Shown: one piece after another, positions 1 through 7,686 of the stretch | How positions within the stretch are numbered: position 1 is the stretch's first letter | How the letters are laid out: every line of letters starts with the position of its first letter | NCBI RefSeq assembly: GCF_014805825.1 | Contig: NZ_CP061941.1 | Span: 124,001-188,000 of the forward strand | Source: Marinomonas algicola | GTDB lineage: Bacteria > Pseudomonadota > Gammaproteobacteria > Pseudomonadales > Marinomonadaceae | DNA: 64,000 nucleotides | Direction of reading: 5' to 3' | Notes under the pieces: generated by a model | What the model saw: only the letters and a program-made list of their open reading frames with translations | Database searches by the model: none | Told to the model about the DNA's origin: nothing | Made by a program: the position numbers and the translations under genes

Positions 1-86
1 TTTATGATTGTTCATTCGATTTAAGAAGAAAAGACGTTAAACTTATTTTAGAGCGTAACGTTGTCATATAAATAGAGGGTTTTTGA

Positions 87-632
87 ATGCCTTGGATGAT
101 AAAAATAATATCAGGGTTAAGCGCGTTAAATGACGCCATTATTTGGCTATTTAAACAGTTAGCTTTGTCGGCTGTGGCGATTATGACACTGGTGATTTTG
201 GTGCAAGTGTTTTTCCGTTACGTTCTGAATAACTCTTTTCCATGGTCGGAAGAACTGGCTCGATATCTTATGGTATGGATGACCTTTCTTACATTACCCG
301 TTGTCTCTCGCCTGGGACAACATGCTGCGCTAGAGATAATTCTAGGCAGCCTGCCTCATAAATTAAATACCATACTGCAACTGATTCTATATGGATTAAT
401 CGGTATTGTTTTGTTCATTGCGTTTGATAAAAGTTACGACTTTGCGGCGAAAGGTACGCGTATGTTGGCAACGTCATTACCGGTGACGAAAGCATGGTCT
501 TATGCTGCAATGCCGGTTGGATTTGGTGTCATGATGCTGGTGTATTTGGAACTTTTTTTGCTGTGTCTGGTTGACTTATTTTCACCCTCTGAATCGGCTG
601 AGTCTTTAGCCGAATCATCCGCGAATAAATAA
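87..632 (+). CDS. TRAP transporter small permease subunit (DctQ type)
   Basis: 181-residue inner-membrane protein with four hydrophobic segments (roughly residues 24-42, 62-78, 92-112 and 140-165). The FFRYVLNNSFPWSEELARYLMVW-type stretch near residues 42-68 is typical of DctQ. It pairs with the large subunit 14 bases downstream to form a Na+-driven tripartite carrier for a carboxylated solute. An AGAGGG ribosome site sits 7 bases before the ATG. The matching periplasmic binding protein is not here and presumably lies just left of the window, so the substrate cannot be inferred. Family call is firm; substrate unknown. Confidence 0.9.
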   Translation: MPWMIKIISGLSALNDAIIWLFKQLALSAVAIMTLVILVQVFFRYVLNNSFPWSEELARYLMVWMTFLTLPVVSRLGQHAALEIILGSLPHKLNTILQLILYGLIGIVLFIAFDKSYDFAAKGTRMLATSLPVTKAWSYAAMPVGFGVMMLVYLELFLLCLVDLFSPSESAESLAESSANK

Positions 633-646
633 TAAGGGTTGTCATC

Positions 647-1933
647 ATGGGTATTTCATTTTTCTGGATTCTTTTGTCCGCCATGTTTTTAGGTATGCCA
701 GTGGCGTTTGCGTTGTTATTCGCACCAGGCTTGAGTTTGTTTTTAGAAGGTAAAGAAGCGTTTTATTTATTGTTGACGCAACGTTTATACAATGGCATTG
801 ATAGTTTCCCTTTAATGGCCATCCCTTTTTTCATGTTAGCAGGAGAGGTAATGAACCGCAGTGGTATTACCTTGTCACTGGTTCAAGTCAGCCAAGCCTT
901 TATTGGCCATTTTCGAGGTGGCTTGGCACAAATTAACATTTTATCTTCCATGTTATTTGCGGGGTTAAGTGGGTCGGCTGTGGCGGACTGCTCTGCGTTG
1001 GGAAAAATGTTGATTCCAGCCATGGAAAAAAATGGTTATTCGCGTCGCTTTGCGGCCGCCGTAACGGCCGCCTCTTCTATTATTGGCCCAATCATTCCAC
1101 CTAGCGGCATTATGATTTTGTATGCTTTTGTGATGAATGTTTCAGTGGGTGGTTTGTTTGCTGCGGGCATTTTGCCCGGTATTTTAGTTGGAACCAGTTT
1201 GATGGTGATGACTTGGTATTTATCTAAAAAGCGGGGCTACGCTGTAGCCGCCGAAAAAGCAACGTATAAAGAGAGGGGGCGCGCGGTTAAACAAGCCTTC
1301 TGGCCTCTGATGACGCCCGTTATTTTGTTAGGGGGTATATTATCGGGTATTTTTACGCCGACAGAGGCGGCGGCTGTGGCGGCGGCTTATGCGTTAGTTA
1401 TTAGCTTTATGACGAAAACCATGACGATGAAATCGTTACCGGATTTGTTCTATGAAACGGCAAAGTCCTCCGCTGTGATTTTATTCCTGGTTGGCAGTGC
1501 GGTGGCGTTTTCGGCTGTGATTAGTTTGTCTGGTGCACCACAAAAGGTGGCCAGTTTTATGGTGTCATTAACGTCTGACCCATTGATGCTGTTATTGCTG
1601 ATTAATATTTTGTTGTTGATTGTAGGTATGTTTCTTGATGCCGGCCCAGCCATTTTGATATTGGGCCCTATTTTAGGACCAATTGTCACGCAATTTGGTG
1701 TGGACCCATTGCATTTTGCCATTGTAATGTGTGTGAACTTAACGGTTGGACTTGCGACACCGCCCATGGGGCTTGTGCTCTTTGTTGCCGCCAGTGTCAG
1801 TGGTGAGAAAGTTGAGCGCATCAGTAGAGAAATGTTGCCTTATTTAGCCATGCATTTATTGGTCATTGTGCTCATTACCTACATTCCAGCGATAACGATG
1901 ACCTTGCCACGTATGTTGGGCTTTGCTCAATAG
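647..1933 (+). CDS. TRAP transporter large permease subunit (DctM type)
   Basis: 428 residues, the normal DctM length, hydrophobic throughout with about 12 membrane segments. It shows the family features: a GMPVAFAL start region, IPFFMLAGEVM, SGSAVAD near residue 108, a GPIIPPSG loop, and GLATPPMG close to the C-terminus. It forms the transport channel with the preceding small subunit; the two genes are 14 bases apart and end at a strong hairpin terminator, so this is the end of the operon. It is a second TRAP system, separate from the uronate-associated one at 37.8-40.7 kb. Confidence 0.92.
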   Translation: MGISFFWILLSAMFLGMPVAFALLFAPGLSLFLEGKEAFYLLLTQRLYNGIDSFPLMAIPFFMLAGEVMNRSGITLSLVQVSQAFIGHFRGGLAQINILSSMLFAGLSGSAVADCSALGKMLIPAMEKNGYSRRFAAAVTAASSIIGPIIPPSGIMILYAFVMNVSVGGLFAAGILPGILVGTSLMVMTWYLSKKRGYAVAAEKATYKERGRAVKQAFWPLMTPVILLGGILSGIFTPTEAAAVAAAYALVISFMTKTMTMKSLPDLFYETAKSSAVILFLVGSAVAFSAVISLSGAPQKVASFMVSLTSDPLMLLLLINILLLIVGMFLDAGPAILILGPILGPIVTQFGVDPLHFAIVMCVNLTVGLATPPMGLVLFVAASVSGEKVERISREMLPYLAMHLLVIVLITYIPAITMTLPRMLGFAQ

Positions 1934-1985
1934 GTCTTATCTCGACCTGGTATAGGCTTAGGGCCCAGAAATAAAGTGGATATGT

Positions 1986-2016
1986 TAAGGGAACTGATTT
2001 CAGTTCCCTTTTTTTA
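1986..2016 (+). terminator. Rho-independent terminator after the TRAP operon
   Basis: An 11-base perfect inverted repeat (AAGGGAACTGA and its complement, 1987-1997 and 2000-2010, sharing the T-rich loop) is followed by a run of T. It lies about 55 bases after the dctM stop codon. Confidence 0.85.
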
Positions 2017-2042
2017 TACTTTATTTTTAGCCAACACTAAAT

Positions 2043-2089
2043 ATTATTACCCAGTAAATATTGTTTATTTATTTTATATGGGTAATAAT
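2043..2089. promoter_or_regulatory. Inverted repeat upstream of DUF2239 operon, possible operator
   Basis: ATTATTACCC at 2043-2052 is repeated in inverted orientation (GGGTAATAAT) at 2080-2089, with an A/T-rich spacer of 27 bases. It lies 50-100 bases before the GTG start of the next operon. Position and symmetry suggest an operator or a paired binding site; no regulator is identified. Confidence 0.3.
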
Positions 2090-2140
2090 TAAAAAGTTAT
2101 AGAATCATTATTAGCCCTACAATATTAATGAGGTAAGTTT

Positions 2141-2722
2141 GTGTCTACTCAGTATTTAGCCGTTCATCAAGGTCAGTTATTAATTCAAGGATCATTAGAA
2201 GAAATCGTTGTTTATGTAAAAGGGCATCAAGAGGGTAAAGAGCCGATTCTTTTTGAATTTGAAACATGCAAACGTACCGAATTAAATTGGTATGGTGATA
2301 TTGATAGTGTGCTTGCTAGTTTTGCCTCTTTGTCAGGTCACTCTGGAAAATCAAGAGGGCGACCAAAGCTCGGGGTAAAATCAAAAGAAGTGACTTTGCT
2401 TCCTCGTCACTGGGAGTGGCTTTCTATGCAAAAGGGAGGGGCGTCAGCCACCTTAAGGCGTCTCGTTGAAGAGGCCCAAAAAAATGCCTCTATTGAAGAC
2501 ACTATTTCGCTGAAACAACAGCAGCTTGATCAGTTTATGCTGGCCTTTCTAGGCGATGAGGCAGGTTATGAAGAAGCAAGCAGAGCCTTATATCGAAATA
2601 GTTTGATTGGCTTTGAAAAGGCGATTAAAGACTGGTCTGATGATATCAAAACCTTTGTTTTGGACAAATTTCATCAAATATCTGAACTGCATAAAGGTGA
2701 GTCATTGACTAATGAAAGGTAG
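2141..2722 (+). CDS. DUF2239 family protein
   Basis: 193-residue soluble protein. The centre (residues about 70-125) holds the RGRPKLGVKSKEVTLLPRHW motif, followed by W-L and a segment ending in LRRLVEEA, which matches the uncharacterised DUF2239 family. The run of basic residues followed by a helical segment resembles small DNA-associated proteins, but no biochemical role is established. Start is GTG with GAGGTAAG upstream. The gene is 8 bases before a MATE exporter and probably shares its transcript, so it may act as an accessory or regulator of that operon (inference). Confidence 0.75.
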   Translation: MSTQYLAVHQGQLLIQGSLEEIVVYVKGHQEGKEPILFEFETCKRTELNWYGDIDSVLASFASLSGHSGKSRGRPKLGVKSKEVTLLPRHWEWLSMQKGGASATLRRLVEEAQKNASIEDTISLKQQQLDQFMLAFLGDEAGYEEASRALYRNSLIGFEKAIKDWSDDIKTFVLDKFHQISELHKGESLTNER

Positions 2723-2730
2723 TAAATACT

Positions 2731-4125
2731 ATGGGTAGTTCTCAACAGAATAACGTCTTTTTACAGTCGTCATTACCTTCTGTCTTTTTAAAAACAGCGG
2801 CGCCGATCATTTTAATCATGTTAGTGAATGGCTCTTTTACCCTAGTCGATGCGTACTTTCTTGGTGTCTTTGTGGGCGCGGATGCGTTAACCGCAGTGAC
2901 CTCAATGTTTCCTATTTTTATTTTCTTAATCGCCTTGTCTACGTTGGTTTCGAATGGTTTTTCGAGTGTTATGGCCCGACAATTGGGTGCAGGGGACTTG
3001 GTAAATGCTGTCGATACGTTTGCTCAGGCGATTACCCAGTCGATTCTAGTGTGCTTAGTTTTGATTGGTCTTTTCTTTCTTGGGGGCAGAGAGTTTACCT
3101 TATTGGTGAGCCATGGAAACCATGACATCGCATCAATGAGCTATTCTTATATTTCCATTCTTATATTAGCTTCTCCACTCGCGTTTCTCTTAACAGTTAA
3201 TGGTGACAGCCTGCGTTGTGAAGGGCATATGGCGTTTATGGCCATCACATCATTATTTTCAATCCTGTTAAACGGTCTCTTTAATTATATCTTCATTGTG
3301 GTGTTTTCGTGGGGTGTGGAAGGCTCTGCGTATGGTTCGGTGCTTGCTCAAGCGATCAATTTAGTGATTATTTTTCTCTACCGTAAACGTTCTTCAAGTG
3401 GGTTGAGCTTGCAAGTCGTGCAATTGTCATCTTCTTATACGCATTGGAAAACATTTTTGACCTTGGGGGCGCCATCCAGTTTGAATTATCTTGGGCTGTC
3501 TTTAACGTCTGGCGCAATTCTTTTTAATTTGTCTCTTTGGAGTGCCGATCATTACGAGGTGACGGTGGGTGCCTATGGCATTATTACCCGCTTAATGACC
3601 TTTATTTTTCTTCCATTGCTTGGGTTAAGCATGGCGTTTCAAACGATTGTCGGCAATAATATTGGTGCGAAAGAAGCAAGACGGGCTAACACATCCATAA
3701 AAATAGCTCTGTTCATATCTCTGGTTTATGGTGCTGTTTGCCAAAGTGTATTATTGATCTTTAAAGATCGTCTGGGTGCAATCTTTGTAAATGATGTTCA
3801 AGTGATTAATGAAGTGGCGCGCATTTTACCTATTGCCTCCTTAGCTTTATTTACTGTGGGACCTTTGATGATGATCACCATGCTATTTCAAGCCATGGGA
3901 GACGCAAAACGGGCGGCCATCCTGGGCGTGATGAAAACCTACTTCTTTACCATACCGCTTATTTTTCTATTACCTTTTTCCTTTTCTGAAGTCGGTATTT
4001 GGATAGCCAGCCCAAGCGCTGAGGTATTGGGGTGGTTGTTGGCCATTTATGTGCTTATTCAACGATACCGTAACGAAAGTCGTTCGTTTGGTTTGTTTTT
4101 TGATGAACGGGTACAAAGAGTATGA
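2731..4125 (+). CDS. MATE family multidrug/toxin exporter
   Basis: 464-residue polytopic protein with about 12 membrane segments in two related halves. The first half carries the VDAYFLGVFVGADALTAV stretch (about residues 39-56) and the second NNIGAKEARRAN, both typical of MATE exporters of the Na+- or H+-coupled DinF/NorM superfamily. It sits between the DUF2239 gene (8-base gap) and an HD-domain gene whose start overlaps its stop by 4 bases, indicating a three-gene operon. Substrate is not predictable. No truncation seen. Confidence 0.88.
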   Translation: MGSSQQNNVFLQSSLPSVFLKTAAPIILIMLVNGSFTLVDAYFLGVFVGADALTAVTSMFPIFIFLIALSTLVSNGFSSVMARQLGAGDLVNAVDTFAQAITQSILVCLVLIGLFFLGGREFTLLVSHGNHDIASMSYSYISILILASPLAFLLTVNGDSLRCEGHMAFMAITSLFSILLNGLFNYIFIVVFSWGVEGSAYGSVLAQAINLVIIFLYRKRSSSGLSLQVVQLSSSYTHWKTFLTLGAPSSLNYLGLSLTSGAILFNLSLWSADHYEVTVGAYGIITRLMTFIFLPLLGLSMAFQTIVGNNIGAKEARRANTSIKIALFISLVYGAVCQSVLLIFKDRLGAIFVNDVQVINEVARILPIASLALFTVGPLMMITMLFQAMGDAKRAAILGVMKTYFFTIPLIFLLPFSFSEVGIWIASPSAEVLGWLLAIYVLIQRYRNESRSFGLFFDERVQRV

Positions 4126-4760
4126 CGCATGATGATTTAGCCTTATATGAAACACAAATTGGCGCCTTTTTAATGGTCGAAGACCCTTCTGATTCGGCTC
4201 ACGATATCAATCATATCCTGAGAGTCGTAAAGGTGGCCAAGCAGATCGCCAAAGAAGAGCACGCTGTCCTTGAAGTAGTGGTGCCTGCCGCCTGGTTACA
4301 CGACTGTGTCTCATTAGCGAAAAACCATCCCGACCGTGCGAAAGCCTCAACGTTGGCGGGCGATAAGGCCATTATTTTTCTCAAATCCATTGGTTATCCT
4401 AAGTCGTTTTTTGATGCCATTCATCATGCAATTTCGGCCCACAGTTACAGTGCTGATATTGCTCCAACCACACTTGAGGCTAAGATAGTCCAAGATGCGG
4501 ATCGTTTGGACGCATTAGGCGCGATTGGTGTCGCTCGTTGTATGCAAGTAAGTGGTGCGTTGAATCGCTCCCTCTATTCAGCAGACGATCCGTTTTGTCT
4601 CTTTCGTTCAGCCGACGATAGGCAATTTGCTATAGACCACTTTTACAACAAACTGTTTAATATCGTGGATACCTTGAACACGTCTTCAGCGCGTCATGAA
4701 GGGCAAAAACGTGACGTCTTCATGCGTGCATTCATCGCCCAGTTAGCCCAAGAAATATAG
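4122..4760 (+). CDS. HD-domain phosphohydrolase (YedJ-like)
   Basis: 212 residues with the metal-binding H...HD...D signature: His27 and His31 in the SAHDINH segment, His60-Asp61 in AAWLHDC, and Asp127 within QDADRLDALGAIG. This fits the YedJ/YpgQ group of HD hydrolases, some of which act on nucleotides. The ATG overlaps the MATE stop codon (ATGA), so it is translationally coupled. The true substrate is unknown. Confidence 0.85.
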   Translation: MTHDDLALYETQIGAFLMVEDPSDSAHDINHILRVVKVAKQIAKEEHAVLEVVVPAAWLHDCVSLAKNHPDRAKASTLAGDKAIIFLKSIGYPKSFFDAIHHAISAHSYSADIAPTTLEAKIVQDADRLDALGAIGVARCMQVSGALNRSLYSADDPFCLFRSADDRQFAIDHFYNKLFNIVDTLNTSSARHEGQKRDVFMRAFIAQLAQEI

Positions 4761-4772
4761 AATAAGAAAGTC

Positions 4773-4804
4773 TTGACCTTAAACTATACTCTAAGGTCTA
4801 TCAT
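4773..4804 (+). promoter_or_regulatory. MerR-type promoter/operator with 20-base spacer
   Basis: A -35 TTGACC (4773-4778) and a -10 TATCAT (4799-4804) are separated by 20 bases, the overlong spacer typical of promoters activated by MerR proteins. The spacer is a dyad, GACCTTA (4775-4781) to TAAGGTC (4792-4798). It lies 31 bases before the merR-type gene, so that regulator probably controls its own operon. Confidence 0.8.
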
Positions 4805-4834
4805 AAGGGTATTGAATGAATCATAGGTATTTTT

Positions 4835-5254
4835 ATGAAGATTGGAGAGTTAGAAAAGCAGTCTGGAATCAGTGCTCATACATTACGCTATTATGAAAAA
4901 GCTGGGTTGCTGACCCCTTCTCAACGGGGTGAAAACAATTATCGCCACTATTCACAAGATGATTTGATTTCGGCCAAATTTATAAAAAGAAGCAAAGCGT
5001 GTGGCTTCAGCTTAGCGGAAACCGCTTCTTTATTGGCGATTAAAACCGATAAAAGTCACCATGTTTGTGCCGAAGCAAAATCCATTACCCACAGTAAAAT
5101 TCAAGAAATAGAAGAGCAAATTCAGCGTTTACAACAGATGAAAGACACCTTAATTCAACTTGAAAAATATTGTTGTGGTGGCCAGGAGAGTGCGGTGTTT
5201 TGTTCCATTATCAGTGCGTTAGAGCAAGATCAAACAGTAGCAAAAGGAGAGTAG
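4835..5254 (+). CDS. MerR family metal-responsive regulator, ZntR-like
   Basis: 139 residues: N-terminal winged helix-turn-helix (MKIGELEKQSGISAHTLRYY, residues 1-20), a long coiled coil (about 80-112) and a C-terminal metal loop. Cys78, Cys113, Cys114 and Cys123 fall at the positions of the zinc-binding cysteines of ZntR; the histidine of the ZntR loop is Glu here. It should bind the dyad at 4773-4804 and activate transcription when a divalent metal is present. The stop is directly followed by a metal permease gene (1-base gap), consistent with an autoregulated efflux operon. Zinc is the best guess; related metals are possible. Confidence 0.85.
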   Translation: MKIGELEKQSGISAHTLRYYEKAGLLTPSQRGENNYRHYSQDDLISAKFIKRSKACGFSLAETASLLAIKTDKSHHVCAEAKSITHSKIQEIEEQIQRLQQMKDTLIQLEKYCCGGQESAVFCSIISALEQDQTVAKGE

Positions 5255-5255
5255 C

Positions 5256-6296
5256 ATGGATTTCTTTATTAACTTTATTACCTTGTTTGTGGAGTCTGCG
5301 CCGTTTTTATTAGCAGGGATGTTGATCGCAGGCCTTATCCATCAATTGGTCCCAAAAAAATGGGTCGAATCCACCTTGGGTAAACGTAATTCGGTTGTCA
5401 CGGCGGCGTTTATTGGTGCGCCTTTGCCTTTGTGTTCTTGTTCCGTTATTCCCGTTGCCATGGGGATTCGCCGCAGTGGGGCGAGTAAAGCCAGCACGGC
5501 CAGTTTTTTAGTCTCCACCCCAGAGACTGGCGTGGACTCCGTGGGTATAACCTATGCCTTGATGGGCCCCGTAATGGCGATAGCTAGACCCATTGCGGCG
5601 ATTGCTTCGGCGATAGTGGCGGGTAGTTTAATTGCCGTGTTTGGTTCAAGAGAGGTTCCTAAAGCAATCATAGAAGACGCACCCGTCAAAAAAAGTTGTT
5701 GCCACAAGAGTGCACCAAAAGCCACAAGTACTTTTGATAAAATGAAAGCCTCTTTTGTGTTTGGTTATGGGCGGCTATTACGTGACTTTATGGTGTGGTT
5801 TCTTATCGGTATTTTCTTTGCTGCGGTTGTGACCACCTTTGTTCCTGAAGACTTCTTAACTCAATATGGTCAAGGTGTCTTTGCTATGTTGGTTATCGTG
5901 CTTATTTCGATACCAATGTACATCTGTGCTACGGCATCGACCCCGTTGGCTGTGGGCTTGTTGCTCTCTGGCATTACACCAGGTGCGGCCTTGGTCTTTA
6001 TGTTAACGGGCCCAGCTACTAATATTGCGACTCTAATGGTCATCAAAAATGAACTGGGTAAACGAGAATTGGCTATTTATTTGATTGCAATTACTGTCAG
6101 TGCGGTTGGATCGGGGTTGTTGTTGGATTACTTATTTGATGTCTTTCAGTGGGAGCTGACGTTAGCTCACGGAGATCACTCCGACATGATGGGGTTCTTT
6201 TATCAAGCCAGCGCAGTTGTACTCGCTGGGCTGATTGTATTCCAGATGCAAAAACGCTATTTAAACATCGGTAACCCAAAAGTCAGTGATGCGTGA
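5256..6296 (+). CDS. SO_0444/YraQ-type (DUF318) metal efflux permease
   Basis: 346-residue membrane protein of the permease/DUF318 family, with two homologous sets of membrane segments separated by a hydrophilic loop. It shows LPLCSCS with Cys60 and Cys62 in a membrane segment, the STPETGVDS motif (about residue 88), a Cys148-Cys149-His150 cluster in the central loop, and CATASTPLAVGLL plus GPATNIATL in the second half. Members related to Shewanella SO_0444 are proposed Cu/Zn exporters. Co-transcription with the MerR regulator one base upstream supports metal efflux. The exact metal is inferred. Confidence 0.82.
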   Translation: MDFFINFITLFVESAPFLLAGMLIAGLIHQLVPKKWVESTLGKRNSVVTAAFIGAPLPLCSCSVIPVAMGIRRSGASKASTASFLVSTPETGVDSVGITYALMGPVMAIARPIAAIASAIVAGSLIAVFGSREVPKAIIEDAPVKKSCCHKSAPKATSTFDKMKASFVFGYGRLLRDFMVWFLIGIFFAAVVTTFVPEDFLTQYGQGVFAMLVIVLISIPMYICATASTPLAVGLLLSGITPGAALVFMLTGPATNIATLMVIKNELGKRELAIYLIAITVSAVGSGLLLDYLFDVFQWELTLAHGDHSDMMGFFYQASAVVLAGLIVFQMQKRYLNIGNPKVSDA

Positions 6297-6466
6297 TCCG
6301 TCTCGTTTTAACGATTGATACCGAACATTCTCGCGTAGCCCCTTAAATCCTTTGAACTTTAGAGATAGAATGTAGTCGATTTTACTGTTGTGAGGCCTTT
6401 GTTCATGATTGTTAACAATGGCCTTTTAATTATGATTTTCTGACTATTTGAGAGCGTACAAACGAA

Positions 6467-6838
6467 ATGAAAGTGTTAATTAACCTTATCCGTAATGCAT
6501 TAGGTGTAATCATCGCCACGGTTGATCTTATTACACGAGGTTCAAAGATGAAGCGCACGCCGGAAAAGCAACAAGAGGTTAATCAAGCGTTGCAATCGTT
6601 GTCGCTCTACCAATTTTTCGCTTGCCCCTTCTGTATCAAGACGCGTAGGGCGATGCATAAATTGAATTTACCCATTGAAACTCGCAGTGCCTCCGAAGGA
6701 TCGCCACATCGTGAAGCTCTGTTAGCGGGTGGTGGTAAAGTAAAAGTACCTTGTTTACGAATAGAGCAGGGCGATAAGGTTGAATGGCTATACGAGTCGT
6801 CAGACATTATTCGTTATCTTGAAACACGATTTTCTTAA
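6467..6838 (+). CDS. Glutaredoxin/GST N-terminal domain protein
   Basis: 123 residues. After a hydrophobic N-terminal stretch (about 1-23) comes a thioredoxin-fold domain (46-122) with a CPFC redox motif (Cys53, Cys56), the cis-proline in VKVPCL, and the ESSDIIRYL signature of the glutathione-S-transferase N-terminal/glutaredoxin-like family. No GST C-terminal helical domain follows. The hydrophobic N-terminus could anchor it in the membrane. It probably performs thiol-disulfide exchange or deglutathionylation. It stands alone between the metal permease and a convergent pseudouridine synthase. Confidence 0.8.
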   Translation: MKVLINLIRNALGVIIATVDLITRGSKMKRTPEKQQEVNQALQSLSLYQFFACPFCIKTRRAMHKLNLPIETRSASEGSPHREALLAGGGKVKVPCLRIEQGDKVEWLYESSDIIRYLETRFS

Positions 6839-6889
6839 ACTATAATGAAAAACAGTGAGTTAACGATAATCCGCGGTGTTGTTGATGCG

Positions 6890-7594
6890 TTAAGAGGGTT
6901 CGAAAGCGTGACCGAAGGAATCTACTTCGGCTCTCGTTAAATAACGCCATTGGCCAATATCGACATCAAGCGACACGTCTCCGATTTGCTCTCTATGCAG
7001 AGAAACAACACGATTCCCTACCGCCGCGAACATACGTTTTACTTGATGAAACCGCCCCTCTGTAATGGTTAACAGTACTTCTTTTGCGTGAATGACCGTT
7101 ACTTGAGCCGGTAGGGTAAGCGTTGCTTCACCTTGTAATAGGATGCCTCGGGCAAATGTAGTCGGAACATCGGCTGAGAGTTTTCTGGCTAGCTGAACTC
7201 TGTATACTTTTTCGCATTTTTGAGCCGGTTGGGTAATGTTAAAGGACCAGCGTCCATCATCGGTAATTAACACTAGCCCTGTGGTATCGGCATCCAGTCG
7301 ACCGGCAATATGAAGTTCTGAAACCCGACCAACATTCAAATCATTAAAGAGAGAAGGGTAGGCTTCATCTTTGTTTGAGCAAATAGTGCCAGCGGCTTTG
7401 TGCATCAAAATATAGCGAAAGGCACGTGGTTGCAGTCTTACTCCATTTAGCATTATGGTATTGTTTTCATGGACTTGCGTCGCCTCATTGGTGATAACGC
7501 TATGATTAACACGGACGGCACCAAGATGAATGTACTGAATGACGTCACGTTTTATTAACTCAGTACTTTTACACACAAATTTATCAAGGCGCAT
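6890..7594 (-). CDS. RsuA-family rRNA pseudouridine synthase
   Basis: Soluble enzyme with an N-terminal S4 RNA-binding domain (MRLDKFVCKSTELIKRDV) and the RsuA/RluB/E/F catalytic domain. The GRLDADTTGLVL motif carries the nucleophilic Asp, about residue 101 from the ATG chosen here. It converts a uridine in rRNA to pseudouridine; by length and motif it is closest to RsuA (16S U516), although RluE/F cannot be excluded. An AAGGTGG ribosome site lies 6 bases before the ATG at 7594, which I prefer to the GTG three codons upstream. Confidence 0.85.
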   Translation of the reverse strand: MRLDKFVCKSTELIKRDVIQYIHLGAVRVNHSVITNEATQVHENNTIMLNGVRLQPRAFRYILMHKAAGTICSNKDEAYPSLFNDLNVGRVSELHIAGRLDADTTGLVLITDDGRWSFNITQPAQKCEKVYRVQLARKLSADVPTTFARGILLQGEATLTLPAQVTVIHAKEVLLTITEGRFHQVKRMFAAVGNRVVSLHREQIGDVSLDVDIGQWRYLTRAEVDSFGHAFEPS

Positions 7595-7686
7595 GATGAC
7601 CACCTTATCATTGTTTGAAAAAGCGACATTATCCTTTCTTGGCGTTAATATTCAAGGCGTTATTGGTTTCTATGGTGTACAGATGG

